Part shown: piece after piece, positions 34,232-46,485 of the stretch
Layout: each line of letters begins with the position of its first letter
Position numbering within the stretch: position 1 is the first letter of the stretch
Assembly: GCA_038501625.1 (NCBI GenBank)
Contig: JAZAYU010000002.1
Coordinates: forward strand, 17,350,053-17,414,052
Source: Corbicula japonica
Taxonomy: Eukaryota; Mollusca; Bivalvia; Venerida; Cyrenidae
Length of the DNA: 64,000 nucleotides
Reading direction: 5' to 3'
The notes under the pieces: generated by a model
Databases searched by the model: none
What the model was told of the DNA's origin: nothing
Seen by the model: the letters and a program-made list of their open reading frames with translations, nothing else
Program-made: the position numbers and the translations under genes

Positions 34232-34432
34232 ATATATGCATATCAGAAATCGGGTTATTTTACTGATAACATTACTGACTATACTAAGACTGCTCACTCA
34301 CAGAACACAGCCTCCCCACGCAGCAAAAAGAAGAGAGGAAGACAGAGAGAGCATGTTTGTTATAAGTATGTCAATTCAAATAGGTCGCCACAAACAATTA
34401 ACGAAAAAGAGAACCTTTTGGGATACCGCCTT
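34232..34432 (-). repeat. Retroelement 3' tail with a foreign insert
   Basis: On the minus strand, CCAAAAGGTTCTCTTTTTCG, GGCGACCTATTTGAATTGAC and GGGGAGGCTGTGTTCTG are present. Between the TGATATGCATAT end and the CTGTGAGTGAG part lies about 40 bp absent from every other tail; it is the 44 bp repeat described separately. Confidence 0.85.
34251..34294 (+). repeat. 44 bp exact direct repeat, copy 1
   Basis: CGGGTTATTTTACTGATAAC through ACTAAGACTGCT, identical to 34976-35019. This copy interrupts the retroelement tail. Confidence 0.95.
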
Positions 34433-34854
34433 AGAAGATTTTTATAAGCCATCATCATCTTCTACGCGTTTTACTATTTTTATATCTTGTGGAGGAGTCT
34501 CAGAGTGCGGTTCAAATTAAAATCATGATGAATAATCCATGGATATTCGGTCACAATCTAGCAGTTTCATTTGATATGTCTACGTAAAACTTGATATTTC
34601 CATGCAACATTGACTGCGCACTATTAGTTATTCATAAACAACATAAAACGATTGCGTCAATAAGAACAGGAATATGCGCACTGAAAAAAAAATAAAATAA
34701 CGATTTATATAAAGATAAAAAATGTTGATAGGTATAATGTAATTGTTTTTCGATAGAATGCTAATGAAGCAGATCTATGAAAAGTGCTAGGGTTGTAAAG
34801 GGTTTTGTAATATATCGAGCCCTAAAGAAAAGACTTAATTATACCAAATGATAG
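34433..34854. other. Unannotated sequence
   Basis: No coding or RNA signal seen. Confidence 0.4.
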
Positions 34855-34975
34855 TGCCTCTAGCTGGGAGCGAACCCGCACCGTTAGGCGACAGCGCCTA
34901 GCCCTGCAATTCTCTGCAAAAAAGGTTGATCGGATAGCCCTGATATACGTAACAGTCACTGCATGACATCGGTAA
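34855..34975 (-). repeat. tRNA-derived SINE fragment
   Basis: Minus strand: CAGGGCTATCCGATCAACCTTTT, GGCTAGGCGCTGTCGCC, then ACGGTGCGGGTTCGCTCCC (B box). The copy at 39855-40000 has the same parts in the same order plus a clearer A box. Confidence 0.7.
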
Positions 34976-35019
34976 CGGGTTATTTTACTGATAACATTAC
35001 TGACTATACTAAGACTGCT
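34976..35019 (+). repeat. 44 bp exact direct repeat, copy 2
   Basis: Identical to 34251-34294 and 725 bp from it. Here it follows directly after the SINE fragment. Confidence 0.95.
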
Positions 35020-35665
35020 ATAAAAATGTGTCTGAATTTTGTGTTATCTTAAATATGTTTTATTATGTTCTAATTAAAACTGTGTTTGTGTTAGAGGCTT
35101 TTTAAAACTGTGTTTGTTTTGTATGCTATTTAAAATTATGTATGAGATGTGTGCTATTTAAAACTGTGTTTTTTGTGTATGCTTTTTAAAATGTGTTGTT
35201 CTGTGTTATTTAAAACATTCGTTTTGCTTTTTGTGCTAATTGAAATTGTGTTTATGTTGTTTTCTATTTAAAACTGTTTTTGTGTGCTATGCTTTTAGAA
35301 TATGTGTTTGTGTTCTATGCTTTTTTTTAAATTGTGCTTATGTTCTGTGTTATTTAAAATGTTTTTGTTATTTGTTTTTTTAATTCTGTTTGTGATCTGT
35401 GCTATTTTTAACTGTATTTGTTATCAATTTTATTAAAAACAATGTTTATATTCTATGCTGTTTAAAACTGTGTTTGTATTCTGTATTATTTAAAATTGTG
35501 TTAAAACTTTGTGTTCTGCCTTATTTACAACAGTGTTCGTGCTTTGGGTGTTTTTTAAAATTATGTAAGTTTATGTTAAGTGCTACTTACAATCTGTTTG
35601 TGTTCTGTACTTTTAAAAAATTCTGTTTGAATTCTGTTGGATCAAGAGACCCACTTACGTGCATG
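35020..35665 (+). repeat. Degenerate minisatellite of about 40 bp units
   Basis: About 15 loose copies of a unit like TTTAAAACTGTGTTTGTGTT followed by CTGTGCTA. The frame at 35399-35716 arises from it. Confidence 0.82.
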
Positions 35666-37319
35666 AGTTATAACATAACTCTACAGCTCTGTCTAAACAA
35701 GAATTTGTATAAATAAGAAAAGAATGTACATGTACACAAAATCAAATCTTTAATAGAAAACTTTCTGTGTCGATATATTTGGTGTTTTGTTTTTCGTCGT
35801 TTAATTATTAAAAGCATGCTAAGCGTTAGAAGCGAACGCTATTAACTGTTATAAACCGTCAATGGATTTTCCGGCAGTGAACAATTCATATACTTTATTT
35901 GCTTACTGCTAATCAAACTTTGTGATTTTAACTAATAATTTATTAAATTCTTCAAACTTTAGCAATAAACAAAGTTTAACAGCAATGAACAAAGTTTAAC
36001 ATTTTAATGCAATTAATGAGAATGAACAGTGTTTAACTACATGTATTATCACGATACTGCTTTTACGGTTTTAAATATGTTCACTGTAGACTGCAGTCTA
36101 CGGGTAATCCTAGACATTGAGATTAAGTAATTTTCTTACGCTGCCAACGTACGAGTGAATGCCGAAGCGGTCATAATCAAAACAAAATAGTTATGCTATA
36201 ATTTGGGCTGTCCTCTTATAGCCATGCCGTGAACGGAGTTATAGTTTTGTTTTATGTATATATGTTCTCTTGTTTATGTATTGTACATACAGAGAAATGT
36301 AAATAAAAATAAACTTGAATCTTTATAGGCAACTTGTTTCAGCGTTACCGCAGTAAAGTTCACTCACAACAGGTCCTAAGTGTCGTCTAATCCGTTTCTG
36401 TTCAATCATCTTTACTCATTATATAGTAGTACAGTTAATTAAAACCAACTTCTGAGAATTAAAATATTCCACCCTGAACTTTGAATAGGCAGCCATAAGT
36501 TCAATGACTGCTAATGAGTCTAAAACTAGGAAAAGTACATGTAATCAATAAGGAGTTGGCGATTCAAATGGAACCCATAAAACAATCATGTATCGTATAC
36601 AAACTTTCTAACATCCATGTAGCAGTTGATTATAAGGAGAGGAAATGTGGTTTATTTCAGAATGCATGTATTAAGAAAACTGACCCGTGATAGTTAATGC
36701 GTTCATTTCCTGGCATCTAGGCAGTCTAACAATGCAATGTTCTTGTCGCTATAGAAATATAAGCCTTTGATCAATGATTTCCTTTGTGATAAATTCCATA
36801 GTTGCAATGCTGGGTTAACGCGCTATAAAAATCAATCTATTTTAATTGATCAGCCGCTGAATGCGTCGCTTTAATGATTCGTCCCGAACTCCAATATCGC
36901 ACGTTGAGATAAACTGCCAGTTTTCAAAACTCTGCTATTCATAATATAAACAGTCTTACAAGACAAACATTATGAGTGTTGATACATATGAAAAGAACTG
37001 AAAATAGTTGCTTTTAAAATAACAGCAATTCAATGAACGGATCAGAAACATAAATTAAGGTACGATATTTTTTAACCTTGATTTTTTTTAATTTTTAAAG
37101 TATTTACATATAATGTATTATAAGCGATGTTAATTTGAAAAAATTACATGTGTCTGTTAAAGCAATATGTATTTTTAGGTAACCTGTGTGATGTTTTAGC
37201 GATATGTGTTTTAAAGGGTTGCATATATGTTTAGTAAGAGATAGAAAGTTTGAAAGTTTAAAAATGCGATATTTTGGCATAACTAAGAATGGTATAAGGA
37301 TGGGATATATGTTTCAAAT
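35666..37319. other. Intergenic sequence, no gene seen
   Basis: AT-rich. The only notable item is an exact 16 bp palindrome, GTAGACTGCAGTCTAC, near 36085. Confidence 0.45.
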
Positions 37320-37400
37320 GATATTGCCCTTACTGGGGGACAAACCGCTACCGTACAGCGACAGCGCCTAGCCATGTGCATGTAATAAGAGGCTGTGTAT
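37320..37400 (-). repeat. SINE fragment (GGCTAGGCGCTGTCG family)
   Basis: Minus strand: TGGCTAGGCGCTGTCGCTGTACGGTAGCGGTTTGTCCCCC, the 3' part of the tRNA-like head seen at 34855 and 39855. Confidence 0.6.
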
Positions 37401-37958
37401 TATTAGCGACATTTTTAGCATACCCGAGTGTGGTCAAGGAGCAATACAAGTAACGCAACGATGCGATATGTATTTTAAAGGTTTACAGATGTACATTATA
37501 AGCGTTTGTAGTCTTAATGTTTATAACTGTGTATTATTAGCAAAATTCTTGGAATAGCTGAATGTGATTGAATGGCAATAACATAGCGTATCACATGATA
37601 ACTTTAATTAAGATATTTTATGTTTAAGTTAACAGAATTATTAAAGAAATATACTAGTGTCCAATAGAAACGATACAACTTGTATGCAAGGACATAGTTG
37701 TAAAACGAAACGGCTAAACACGTTTGGATTGATATAATTTACTCGTGAGACTTTATAACAACATCATGCAAGTGTACAGAAATCATTTCATCAATCATGT
37801 ACAATTATAAACAGAATTAAAAGATTGGTTAGATCTAAAACAAACATTTTATTGAAAGTTTGGTATCGTTTGTTTTGTTAGAATATTTTCAACATTAATA
37901 CTTCTTAGGCTGACACATTCAAAAGAATCAAATAATAATTATAAATAATTGCAGAACA

Positions 37959-37999
<41 letters not shown>

Positions 38000-38389
38000 C
38001 GTCATCATCATGATCATCACCATCATAACCAAAAAAAGACACAACAGAAAACACCAAAACAAATCAACAACAACAAATCAAATTAAACTAGGGTAGCATA
38101 CTGCATAGGAACGCCCAGTTACATTATGATGGAGGACATGGATGTTCAAACATGCAGATGACTATTACAGCATACGTAGTTATAACTTCTCGTAATATAT
38201 ACAAGAATTAAATATGTAACACATTCAACTAGTTTTTATGAGGAAATAATAGATTAATATATGATTTTTGTGTCGCCGTCAATCGCAGGTAGACACGTAT
38301 GGGACTTTGGAACCACACATAAAAAGAGGCCGAAACATTTAAACAATTTTAGGAGTAGTAACAGACATAAAAGTCGTGCTTATAAGCAT
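37401..38389. other. Intergenic sequence with an ATT microsatellite
   Basis: 37961-37999 is a pure run of TTA/ATT trinucleotides, followed by TCATCA/ACAACA-rich sequence to about 38085. Otherwise no feature. Confidence 0.6.
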
Positions 38390-38800
38390 ACTAAAAACGT
38401 AATTGATAACAACACTTATTGAAAGTAAGAGGAGACATTTAACGGACACCACACGGCAGAAACATCGCTACTGTGATATTAAAATAGATCAAAAGGAAAA
38501 CCACCTAACACGACAAATATAAAACATATAAAGTATTAGTTGTGTTCATGAACTTTATGGAACAGCATATTACTATCCATGTCGCCTAGTCTCGAGTTGA
38601 GCATTACTCTATATTTAGACAAATTTATGTATTTTGCTCAACAGCTTTTTAAGATCACAATGATAACAGCACTGATTGAATGTACTGGGAGACTTTTTAC
38701 AACCATCACACGGCAAAAACTGCGCTTCTGTGATAAAGATGAAAAAAGGAACCTCGAAGGCCACCGAACATGACAAATATATAACTATTGTTCGCGGCTC
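38390..38800 (+). repeat. CCGCCTAGCC-family repeat, two partial units
   Basis: Two partial copies of a module: GATAACAACACTTATTGA..CACACGGCAGAAAC..CTACTGTGATATT, then CCACCTAACACGACAAAT (38400-38620), and GATAACAGCACTGATTGAAT..CACACGGCAAAAAC..GGCCACCGAACATGAC (38660-38780). The same module occurs in segments A and B near 21170 and 33115. Confidence 0.72.
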
Positions 38801-39854
38801 TGATTAATCGTTGTATAGATGTCTAGGGAAAATTATATGATATTTGTTTTCCAAGTAATTTTTCGGAAAATTGCTTTTTTTAAAGACATGTGAGATATTT
38901 GTCTATAGTTAAGTGTTGAAATCATGTTTACATTTAATGTATGTACTCAGAATACCTGTATAAATGACAGTCCGAAATAAATAATCCAAAGCGTTTCTTT
39001 CAAAATGAATCATCACCAAAGGAAAGTAATTAAGACATTAATAAAAATCTTTTTAAACAGAGAAAGTAGGTAAATATGTCGTAAAAATAATATTATAAAT
39101 AGACGAAACCAATTCTTACAATAGGCGGCATTGGGGCTTAACACTTCCCATGAATTTCTAGCAATAAAATATGGTTAATGGATTGTTTTCAATTAGAAAA
39201 CTTATATATACTTTACACTAAGTAAAGTCTAAAAGGCACAGCATGTACCTTGCATATGTTACAAAATTGTTCTCTGGCACGTGTATTCCTTTTCATGATC
39301 AGAAATATTCAGCTACTTTCCCTTGGGTGAACTTATTGTTCTTCAAAGGGGTTTATGAAAAATATGCTTTCTCGTTAATGGCACATGACACTTAAAACTT
39401 ATTTGAAAGCTATCATCAATACTTTAAATTTCAACTCTTTTAATCTAATCTCTTGAGAAGTAGTAATCAATGCCTTGTTAAGATGTTAAGTAAGTGGCGT
39501 GTTTTGTTTAGAAAAAAGTAACAACGTAAAAAATATACTTCCCAAAGTCTTTAAGGACTTCATTAAAAGACAATACTGCATATTTAAAAATACTATTTTA
39601 TTAAAATAGTGAAATAAGTTAAAATTCTAAACTAAGACGTTTCAATTTCTTGTCTTGTCAATGGCTTTTCAGGCACAGACAAAACATTTGAAAATACATT
39701 ATGTTAATAAGAAACATAAATGCATCCCAGTTTGCTTTCAAGTAGAGGCGATATCATTTGAAATTTATCATAGCGCTATTTGTCAAGTGTGGCGCTCGTA
39801 AAAAGTCTCCCCATACATATAGTCAGTACTGTTTTAAAAAAATAAAATAATCCT
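38801..39854. other. Intergenic sequence, nothing recognised
   Basis: AT-rich; no open frame longer than chance and no repeat I can name. Confidence 0.45.
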
Positions 39855-40000
39855 TACCGATGACATGCAGTGATGATAACGTTATCAGGGCTATCCGATC
39901 AACCTTTTCGGGTTGTTCCGGCTAGTTCATTCGGTAGCGTTGTCGGAATTGGATAGCTAGGCGCTGTCGTCGTAACGGTGCGGGTTACTACACAGTAGAG
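39855..40000 (+). repeat. tRNA-derived SINE copy
   Basis: Plus strand: GTTATCAGGGCTATCCGATC, then GGCTAGTTCATTCGGTAGCG (A-box-like), TAGCTAGGCGCTGTCG and AACGGTGCGGGTTACTAC (B-box-like). The lead-in CCGATGACATGCAGTGA matches 34955-34975 in reverse. No obvious target duplication. Confidence 0.68.
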
Positions 40001-41314
40001 ACAACATCATTTTACAAAATGCATTAACGAAAAGCACCTCGTTTTCTTTTTTTTTCAATTATTAGACATACTACTAGTGCTACAAAATAATGACCAAAAC
40101 GCACATACATCATATTTCGAGACCATTTTTACCAGAATGGTTTTGTTCAATTACATTTTGAAATCTATCATTTGTCTGTTGAATATCTCTTGTTTTTACG
40201 GTAGTCTAATAAATCAACAAACAATAATCACAAATTAAAGTTATTGATTTGAAAGGAGTTTTTTTTCAAACCTAATGGCCTACATGTATCAATTTATAAT
40301 TCCAAAGTATATTCTCGTGCGTGACTAATTAGAGTGAAAAAAATATAAGCTGAATATTTCTAAATGGATTCAATAATATCTGGCCCGTTTGACACATTCC
40401 TCGTTAATAGTATTTCTCGCGTATCCCGCAATGAAATGTTATTATCATCTTTTAATTGCGTTGCAATAAATATAATTAAGCATCAAATACAACTGATCGT
40501 CACATAAATGCCAGTAACTTAGGTTTTGATCACGAAATGCGCACCAAGTTTTCTAATCTAAGACTTAAAAAGAAGGCTTAATAAAATTCAGTTGAGAATA
40601 TTCGTTGTTTTGTTTGTTGTTTTTTTTTTGTTTCGTTTTGGTTTATTAAACCCTTAAACGTTGGAGCAAATAGCAGGGATTGAAAATTAAACTTAAAAAC
40701 AGATAAAATACGGATATCAGAAACCGAATACCTTTAAAATATAATCGACGTTGCTGAAGATATTTAGATATGACTATGAACAATTGACCTTTATGAAGCA
40801 TATGCCATTTATTTACGATCAATGGTTTGTGATGGATTTCGTGAAAACAAAAATAAATATGCTAAACAAGATTCATTTACTAGCTTGCTGTATTTAAAAT
40901 ATTTCGTTACCAAAATGTCGGCTATTTTGTCTCTTACAAAGCATTGTACCCGGTGCTTTCGCGTGTTAAGCGAACGTCTTATCCACGAATCAAGCTAAAA
41001 TGACTATTATTATGAAATAAACTCAATAAAACCTCGTTATAATCAAAGAAGTTCATATTCACGTTGAACGCCGAAAAACACGCTTAGAAAACACGCCTAT
41101 CCCACGCAAACAGTTAGGGGAGAGATAGAGAATATAAGTTTATAAAATCAAAGAACAATTTTCCATTTTAGATGAATATTTGTACTAGGCAAGTCATCGG
41201 CTCAGTTACTTTTCTCCGGGTTTTCATGTCTTAACCAGATTCATATAAGATTTAGTAAACTTGATAAGAAAATAATGGTGTATACATTTAAGAATACGCG
41301 CATTTTAACTATTT
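40001..41314. other. Intergenic sequence with a tRNA-like fragment
   Basis: On the minus strand 40930-41005 reads TTAGCTTGATTCGTGGATAAG (A-box-like) and CACCGGGTACAATGC (weak B box), probably a decayed tRNA-like repeat. Otherwise no feature. Confidence 0.45.
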
Positions 41315-42490
41315 TTATGCCCCCGGCATCTAGTGATTGAACCGTCCGTCCGTCCGTCCGTCCGTCCGTCCGTCCGGTTAACATTTTTCGGCAAGTTCGT
41401 TATTTCTCAATTTCTACAAAGAGCATTGGCATGAAAGTTTACACACTTACTTAACAGGTCACAGGTCATGACCCTGACAAGTTACATAACTCTGGGTACC
41501 TTATTTCTGGGGTTATCTCCCCTTGTTGTACTTAGAAAAAATGGTTAACCTGTTTCGGCATGTTGAATATTTTGCAATATCCACAAAGAGTATTGGCATA
41601 AAAGTTTACGCACTTACTTTACAGTGCACAGATGATGTCCCTCACAAGTTACATGACTCTGGCTACCTTTTTCTGGGATAATCTCCCCATTTTGTACTTG
41701 GAGATGAATGGTTAACCTGTTTCAGCGGGTTGGATATTTTTCAATTTCTACAAAGAGCATTAGCATGAAAGTTAACAAACTTACTATACAGTACACAGGG
41801 TATGACTCTAACAAGTTACATAAATCTGGCTGTCTTATTTCTGAGGTTATCTCCCCATTTTGTACTTAGAGATAAATGGTTAACTTGTTTCGGAAAGTTG
41901 TATATTTCTCAATTTCTACAAAGAGCATTGGCATGAAAGTTTACACACATACTTAACAGTTCACAGGTCAGGACCCTTACAAGTTACATAACTCTGGGTA
42001 CCTTATTTCTGGGGTTATCTCCCATTTTTGTACTAAGATAAATGGTAAACCTGTTTCAGCAAGTGGATATTTTTCAATTTCTACTAAGAGCATTGGCATG
42101 AAAGTTTACAAACTTACTAAACAGAACACAGGTCATGACCCTGACAAGTTATTTAACTCTAGGTTTCTTATTTCTGGGTTTATCTCCCCATTTTGTACTT
42201 GGGGGGAAAACAGTTAACCTGTTTCGGAGAGTTGGATATTTTTTCAATTTCAACACAGAAATTCGGCATGAAAGTTTACACACTTACTTAACATTGCATA
42301 GGTCAAGACCTAGACAAGTCACATAACTCTGGCTATCTTATTTCTGGGGTTATTTCCCCATTTTGTACTTAAACCTGTTTCGGCAAGTTGGATATTTCTG
42401 TATTTTTACAAAGAGCATTGCCATAAAAGTTTACACACTTACTTAACCGTTCACAGGTCTTGACCCTTACAAGAAAAATTTTTTGAATTA
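41315..42490 (+). mobile_element. Pearl-like tandem-repeat element with (CCGT)n
   Basis: It opens with TTTTTATGCCCCCGGCATCT and a CCGT microsatellite (41341-41378). About seven units of 165-170 bp follow, each with AAGAGCATTGGCATGAAAG and TTATTTCTGGGGTTATCTCC (starts near 41418, 41588, 41754, 41924, 42089, 42253, 42414). A tetranucleotide of this type beside 160-170 bp units is characteristic of pearl-type elements in bivalves. The 3' end is unclear, and no terminal hairpin was found. Confidence 0.75.
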
Positions 42491-44195
42491 ATTTCTAGGC
42501 ATTTATAACATTACATACTGTAAATGTTCCAGTTTTGTCTTGAATAATCTGTACTTTATCATCTTAGATTATAGGTTACATTACTTGATTTTTATGTTAA
42601 ATTCTTTTCATGCACAGGTTCTTGCACCAAAAAGTTGTTTCTATTATTTAGAACTAACTTGTGATTTTAGTTGCTGTTTTAACACTGTGCTGTCATTATA
42701 AATTTGTATCATGACAAACTTCGCTACCGGGGCATATGTGTTTTCCGAACAGCTTCTTGTTTTACTTTTAATTACGCTAATTTACTCAGAAATTGCTTAG
42801 TACTGAGCAATTTTGATAGATATCTTCTCAACACTGATAAAATCAAAGCATTCAAAGTACTGGTGATGGGCATACCTACTGTCAGGACTTTTGAAAATAA
42901 GAACTACTTTTTGGCGATTCTTAGGTCTGCAGTTTGTTACTTTTATTAGACCAGTTGATACTATCAAGAGTCAGAAAACTGATAAATCTGGGTCTACCGA
43001 CTCAAATATAATGTCACGCGACCATCTTCTTGTTCAGTGTTAAAAGTTCATACCAATATTTCTAGCTGATATGGTTTTGTCTCTAACTTAATGTACATTG
43101 TCAAAGAGATCCATACATACGTATCGATTTTACTAAGTTTAAACCTAAGATGACAATATAATTTTAAACAATATATGAATAAAATATTGGTCTACAAAGT
43201 CAGGTCGATATTCCGAGTGCTTCTCTCGCCTAGTTAATTTAATGGAACAATGGTACCCGTAAAGTTTACAGCGATAATCGATGATTGGTGACGTCATCGC
43301 TTTTTCACAGGCAAGTAAACAAAATAATAAGTATGAACCATTTTATTTAAAAATGAATTGATGACACCGATAAAATAGGATTTTAATCAATTTAATCATG
43401 TGAATACTACAAAAAGAACAAAAGGTAATCGATTTATTTGTAATATTGTATCGTTTATTAGATTTTTTTACTTAATCTTTTTATCAAATGTGCGGCGACA
43501 AAAACTTCAAAGTTTTCAATTTCTGTTTTATATTACAGTGATACGCCATTATAACCAATACGTGTAAAACTGTGTGTTGCAACGACATTTAAGTGATGTT
43601 TCCTTATTCGGGCGCTCAACTTGCTGATTTGCATTTTATATCGGTGCGAAGCACGCTAGACTTTGTATTGCATTTACAGCTAGCGAAGTAAATAGTGCGT
43701 AAAAAAATTAGCAGGAATACCTTGCAATTCATGTTTTAGGAGAGCTCTTACAATTTGAATTCAATTACAACTTCTGAATTCTTAACCAGGTTTAAATCAG
43801 GTTCCGAACGCAATCTATGCTGACTATCCGAATAAGGAAACAACAAAAAGTCGTCATTAGAAATGAACATTTAAACATGTGTCTCGAAATCTATTATAAA
43901 CGTTTATTTTATACTTTTCAGCGAATTATAGAATTTTCCCGGTGAGATAAAAATGGCATTTTACTGCTTTCAAACAGTGGAATATCATTTTTATTTTCAC
44001 TGATTATTTTCACGTTGGTAATCAAACGCACATAACATACCAAATGAGAATATTTAGAAAACGGGCTCAAATTTGTATAAATTTTGTTGCATGACGTCAC
44101 GTCATAAACAAGCGGTTTTGGCGCCATTTCTTGCAACTTTTCTGTCGAATTCACGCAAGTTTCGCACTAAAAACATAAAATAAAGAGAAAATTTA
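42491..44195. other. Intergenic sequence
   Basis: No gene recognised. CCTTATTCGGGCGCTCAAC (43602) and GACTATCCGAATAAGGAAAC (43832) form a weak inverted pair around about 230 bp, possibly an old element. Confidence 0.4.
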
Positions 44196-44294
44196 TTTTA
44201 CCAGTGAAAGATATATTTCACCCATGAACTCCGGAAAATATGATTTCCGGAGCTCACTCGGTGAAATATATTTCAATCTTACACTGGTAAAAAC
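44196..44294. mobile_element. Short foldback (hairpin) element
   Basis: TTTTACCAGTG at the left mirrors CACTGGTAAAA at the right. Inside these, ATATATTTCACC..GAACTCCGGAAA mirrors TTTCCGGAGCTC..GGTGAAATATAT around an ATATGA loop. The arms are about 45 bp, imperfect, over 99 bp. Confidence 0.85.
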
Positions 44295-45084
44295 AAATAT
44301 CCTGTAAATGATTGTTCATTGTATATCTTAAGTGCAAATAATTCACCCAAAACACTAATGAATATTGACTTTTCGATTAGTCTAGTAGATATTTGATGTC
44401 AGGCCATTTTTAACACCACAAACACATTTTAAATTACGTAGCACTGGCATTTGTTATGGTTTGGAATTAAAAACCAGTTTCGATTAGTTATTTTAAATTA
44501 TTAATTGATGCTCAGCGAAAAGTCAAATTAGGAAAAACACTTAGATGAAATATTTTTTAAATGTTGATATTGATGAATATTATTTATTTGTGAAAAGAAA
44601 CTAATATGAATGTCCAAGTTTAAATTAAACATACAAGTCAAAAGAACGAATTCTTGTCTCACTTGTGTAGATAAACCATTGCCGAAGTAGGAATCGAAAG
44701 GATAAGATATCGCAATCTTAAAATGTTTTTTAAAATTAGCATTAAAATATCACCAAAATATCAAAATAACTGAGATAAATATCACCCAATCGCATTCTTT
44801 TTATACACTGAAGTACGTGTATGTAACCTTTGTTACATAATATTGGACTGAGATTTCTGATTCATCTAACATACTAAGCAAAAATAAAAGTATCATCTTT
44901 TCACCCTGCAATATTTTAAACAAAAAAAGAAATTTAAATATGCTTAGTTGTGTACACTTAAAAATCATGTAAGCATGGCGAAGAAAATTCTACAAATACT
45001 ACTGAGTTATCTGTCTTTCTGGTGTTATTGCATTTTTATGAAGAAGTTAGCGGTTCGGTAGAATAATTTATTAAAATAGATGAA
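44295..45084. other. Intergenic sequence
   Basis: AT-rich, no feature recognised. Confidence 0.45.
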
Positions 45085-46055
45085 AAGGGAACTTTGAAAT
45101 CCACAGAAAATGACCAATATGAAAATATTGCAGGCTCGGTTTGATTGAGCCTGTTAATGAACAGTAATGGAAATGCATATTACTGCCCACGCCGCCTAGC
45201 CCCGGGTTGAGCGCAACTCAATATTTACACCAATAAACAGTTCAATATTGACCATCCCAAACGATGATGTGCATAATGGCAGTGGAACCTCCAACGCGGC
45301 ATTTTCAGATTAATACCAATTCATGTACAGCAAAATCGTTTACTTGAAAGAAATTTGTTTCTCATGTTCTTTGGGGGTAAAAAGTCAAAAAAGCATCATT
45401 AGTAAAACAGTGAGTCCAACTAACCATAGAACGCCAAAACATTTAAAATTATGCTCCTTTAAATAAAAAATAAGTGTTTAAAAGTTCTTTATAAATTTAC
45501 AAATATTGAATTGATTAAAGATGTTTTGTGCAAATCCGATACAACTTTTACTCTTGGTTCTGATGGGAAATAATATTCGGTTTCTTTTCTTTAGATCCTT
45601 TTACTAAAAATACGTTCATTTGCGTACTTTATTTAAGTAAGGTACATTTATAATTCTACTACTGTAACAGTTGAAATATGTTATGCGTATTCTGTGCAAA
45701 TTGTACTTTTTTCGATTAGCTTATTAAAACAAAGCGGTAAATTAACATTAATGCAGCTGGGTTTTTTTTCTGTTGACGATAAATCAGTACTTTTGACGTT
45801 GACAATATAATGCCGTTATGAAAATGCATGTTTCATGTCCACCCCGATATGCACACCATCGTTTGGGATGGTCAAAATTGAACTGCCATTTGGTGTAAAT
45901 ATTGAGTTGCGCTCAACCCGGGGCTAGGCGGCGTAGGAAGTAATATGCATTTCCATTACTGTCCATGAACAGGCTCAATCAAACCGAGCCTGCAATATTT
46001 AAATATTTGTCGTGTTCGATGGCTTTCAAAGTTCCCTTTTCATCTGTTGCACACT
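45085..46055. mobile_element. Element with about 200 bp inverted ends (CCGCCTAGCC family)
   Basis: Left end 45085-45280 and right end 45835-46055 are reverse complements: AAAAGGGAACTTTGAAA, CAGGCTCGGTTTGATTGAGC, GCCGCCTAGCCCCGGGTTGA, ACTCAATATTTACACCA and GACCATCCCAAACGATG all recur mirrored at the right. The roughly 560 bp middle has no coding frame. Solo ends lie at 32660, 38390, 46285 and 52180 (reverse), so this may be the full form of a foldback family. Confidence 0.8.
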
Positions 46056-46284
46056 GAGTCTCTCTATATGATCCTAGGTGATTAGGAAGGGGCACCGTTT
46101 TATGTACTGTCTGTTAATCCGCCTGTAAAGGTGTTTGGGTCATGCATTTGAATTGTCGTTTCTGATAGCGCAATCGAAAAACATATCTAAGGTTTTTACT
46201 CTAATATGAAATATTTTACCAAATTTAAAATCAAAATTAATACATGTTTATGTTTTAAACATGTTAAATATTATAGAATAATGA

Positions 46285-46485
46285 ACGTTGAAAGCCATCG
46301 AAAACGACAATGGTTGAAGGTTATAAAACTGAGATTGGAAACCAGTCTCAAATCTCAAGCATCTGATTGGCTGAAATGGCGACTTGTCAAAATATTCAAA
46401 TATTGCAGACTCAGCCTGTTCTTGAGCAGAAATGGAAAATTTAATGCATATTACTGTTCACGCTGCCTTGTTCCAGGTTGAAAGA
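46285..46485 (+). repeat. CCGCCTAGCC-family repeat, diverged
   Basis: GTTGAAAGCCATCGAAAACGAC, CAGACTCAGCCTGTTCTTGAGCAGAAATGG and TGCATATTACTGTTCACGCTGCCT follow the order of the left end at 45085. The small frame at 46206-46481 lies in it and is not a gene. Confidence 0.65.
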
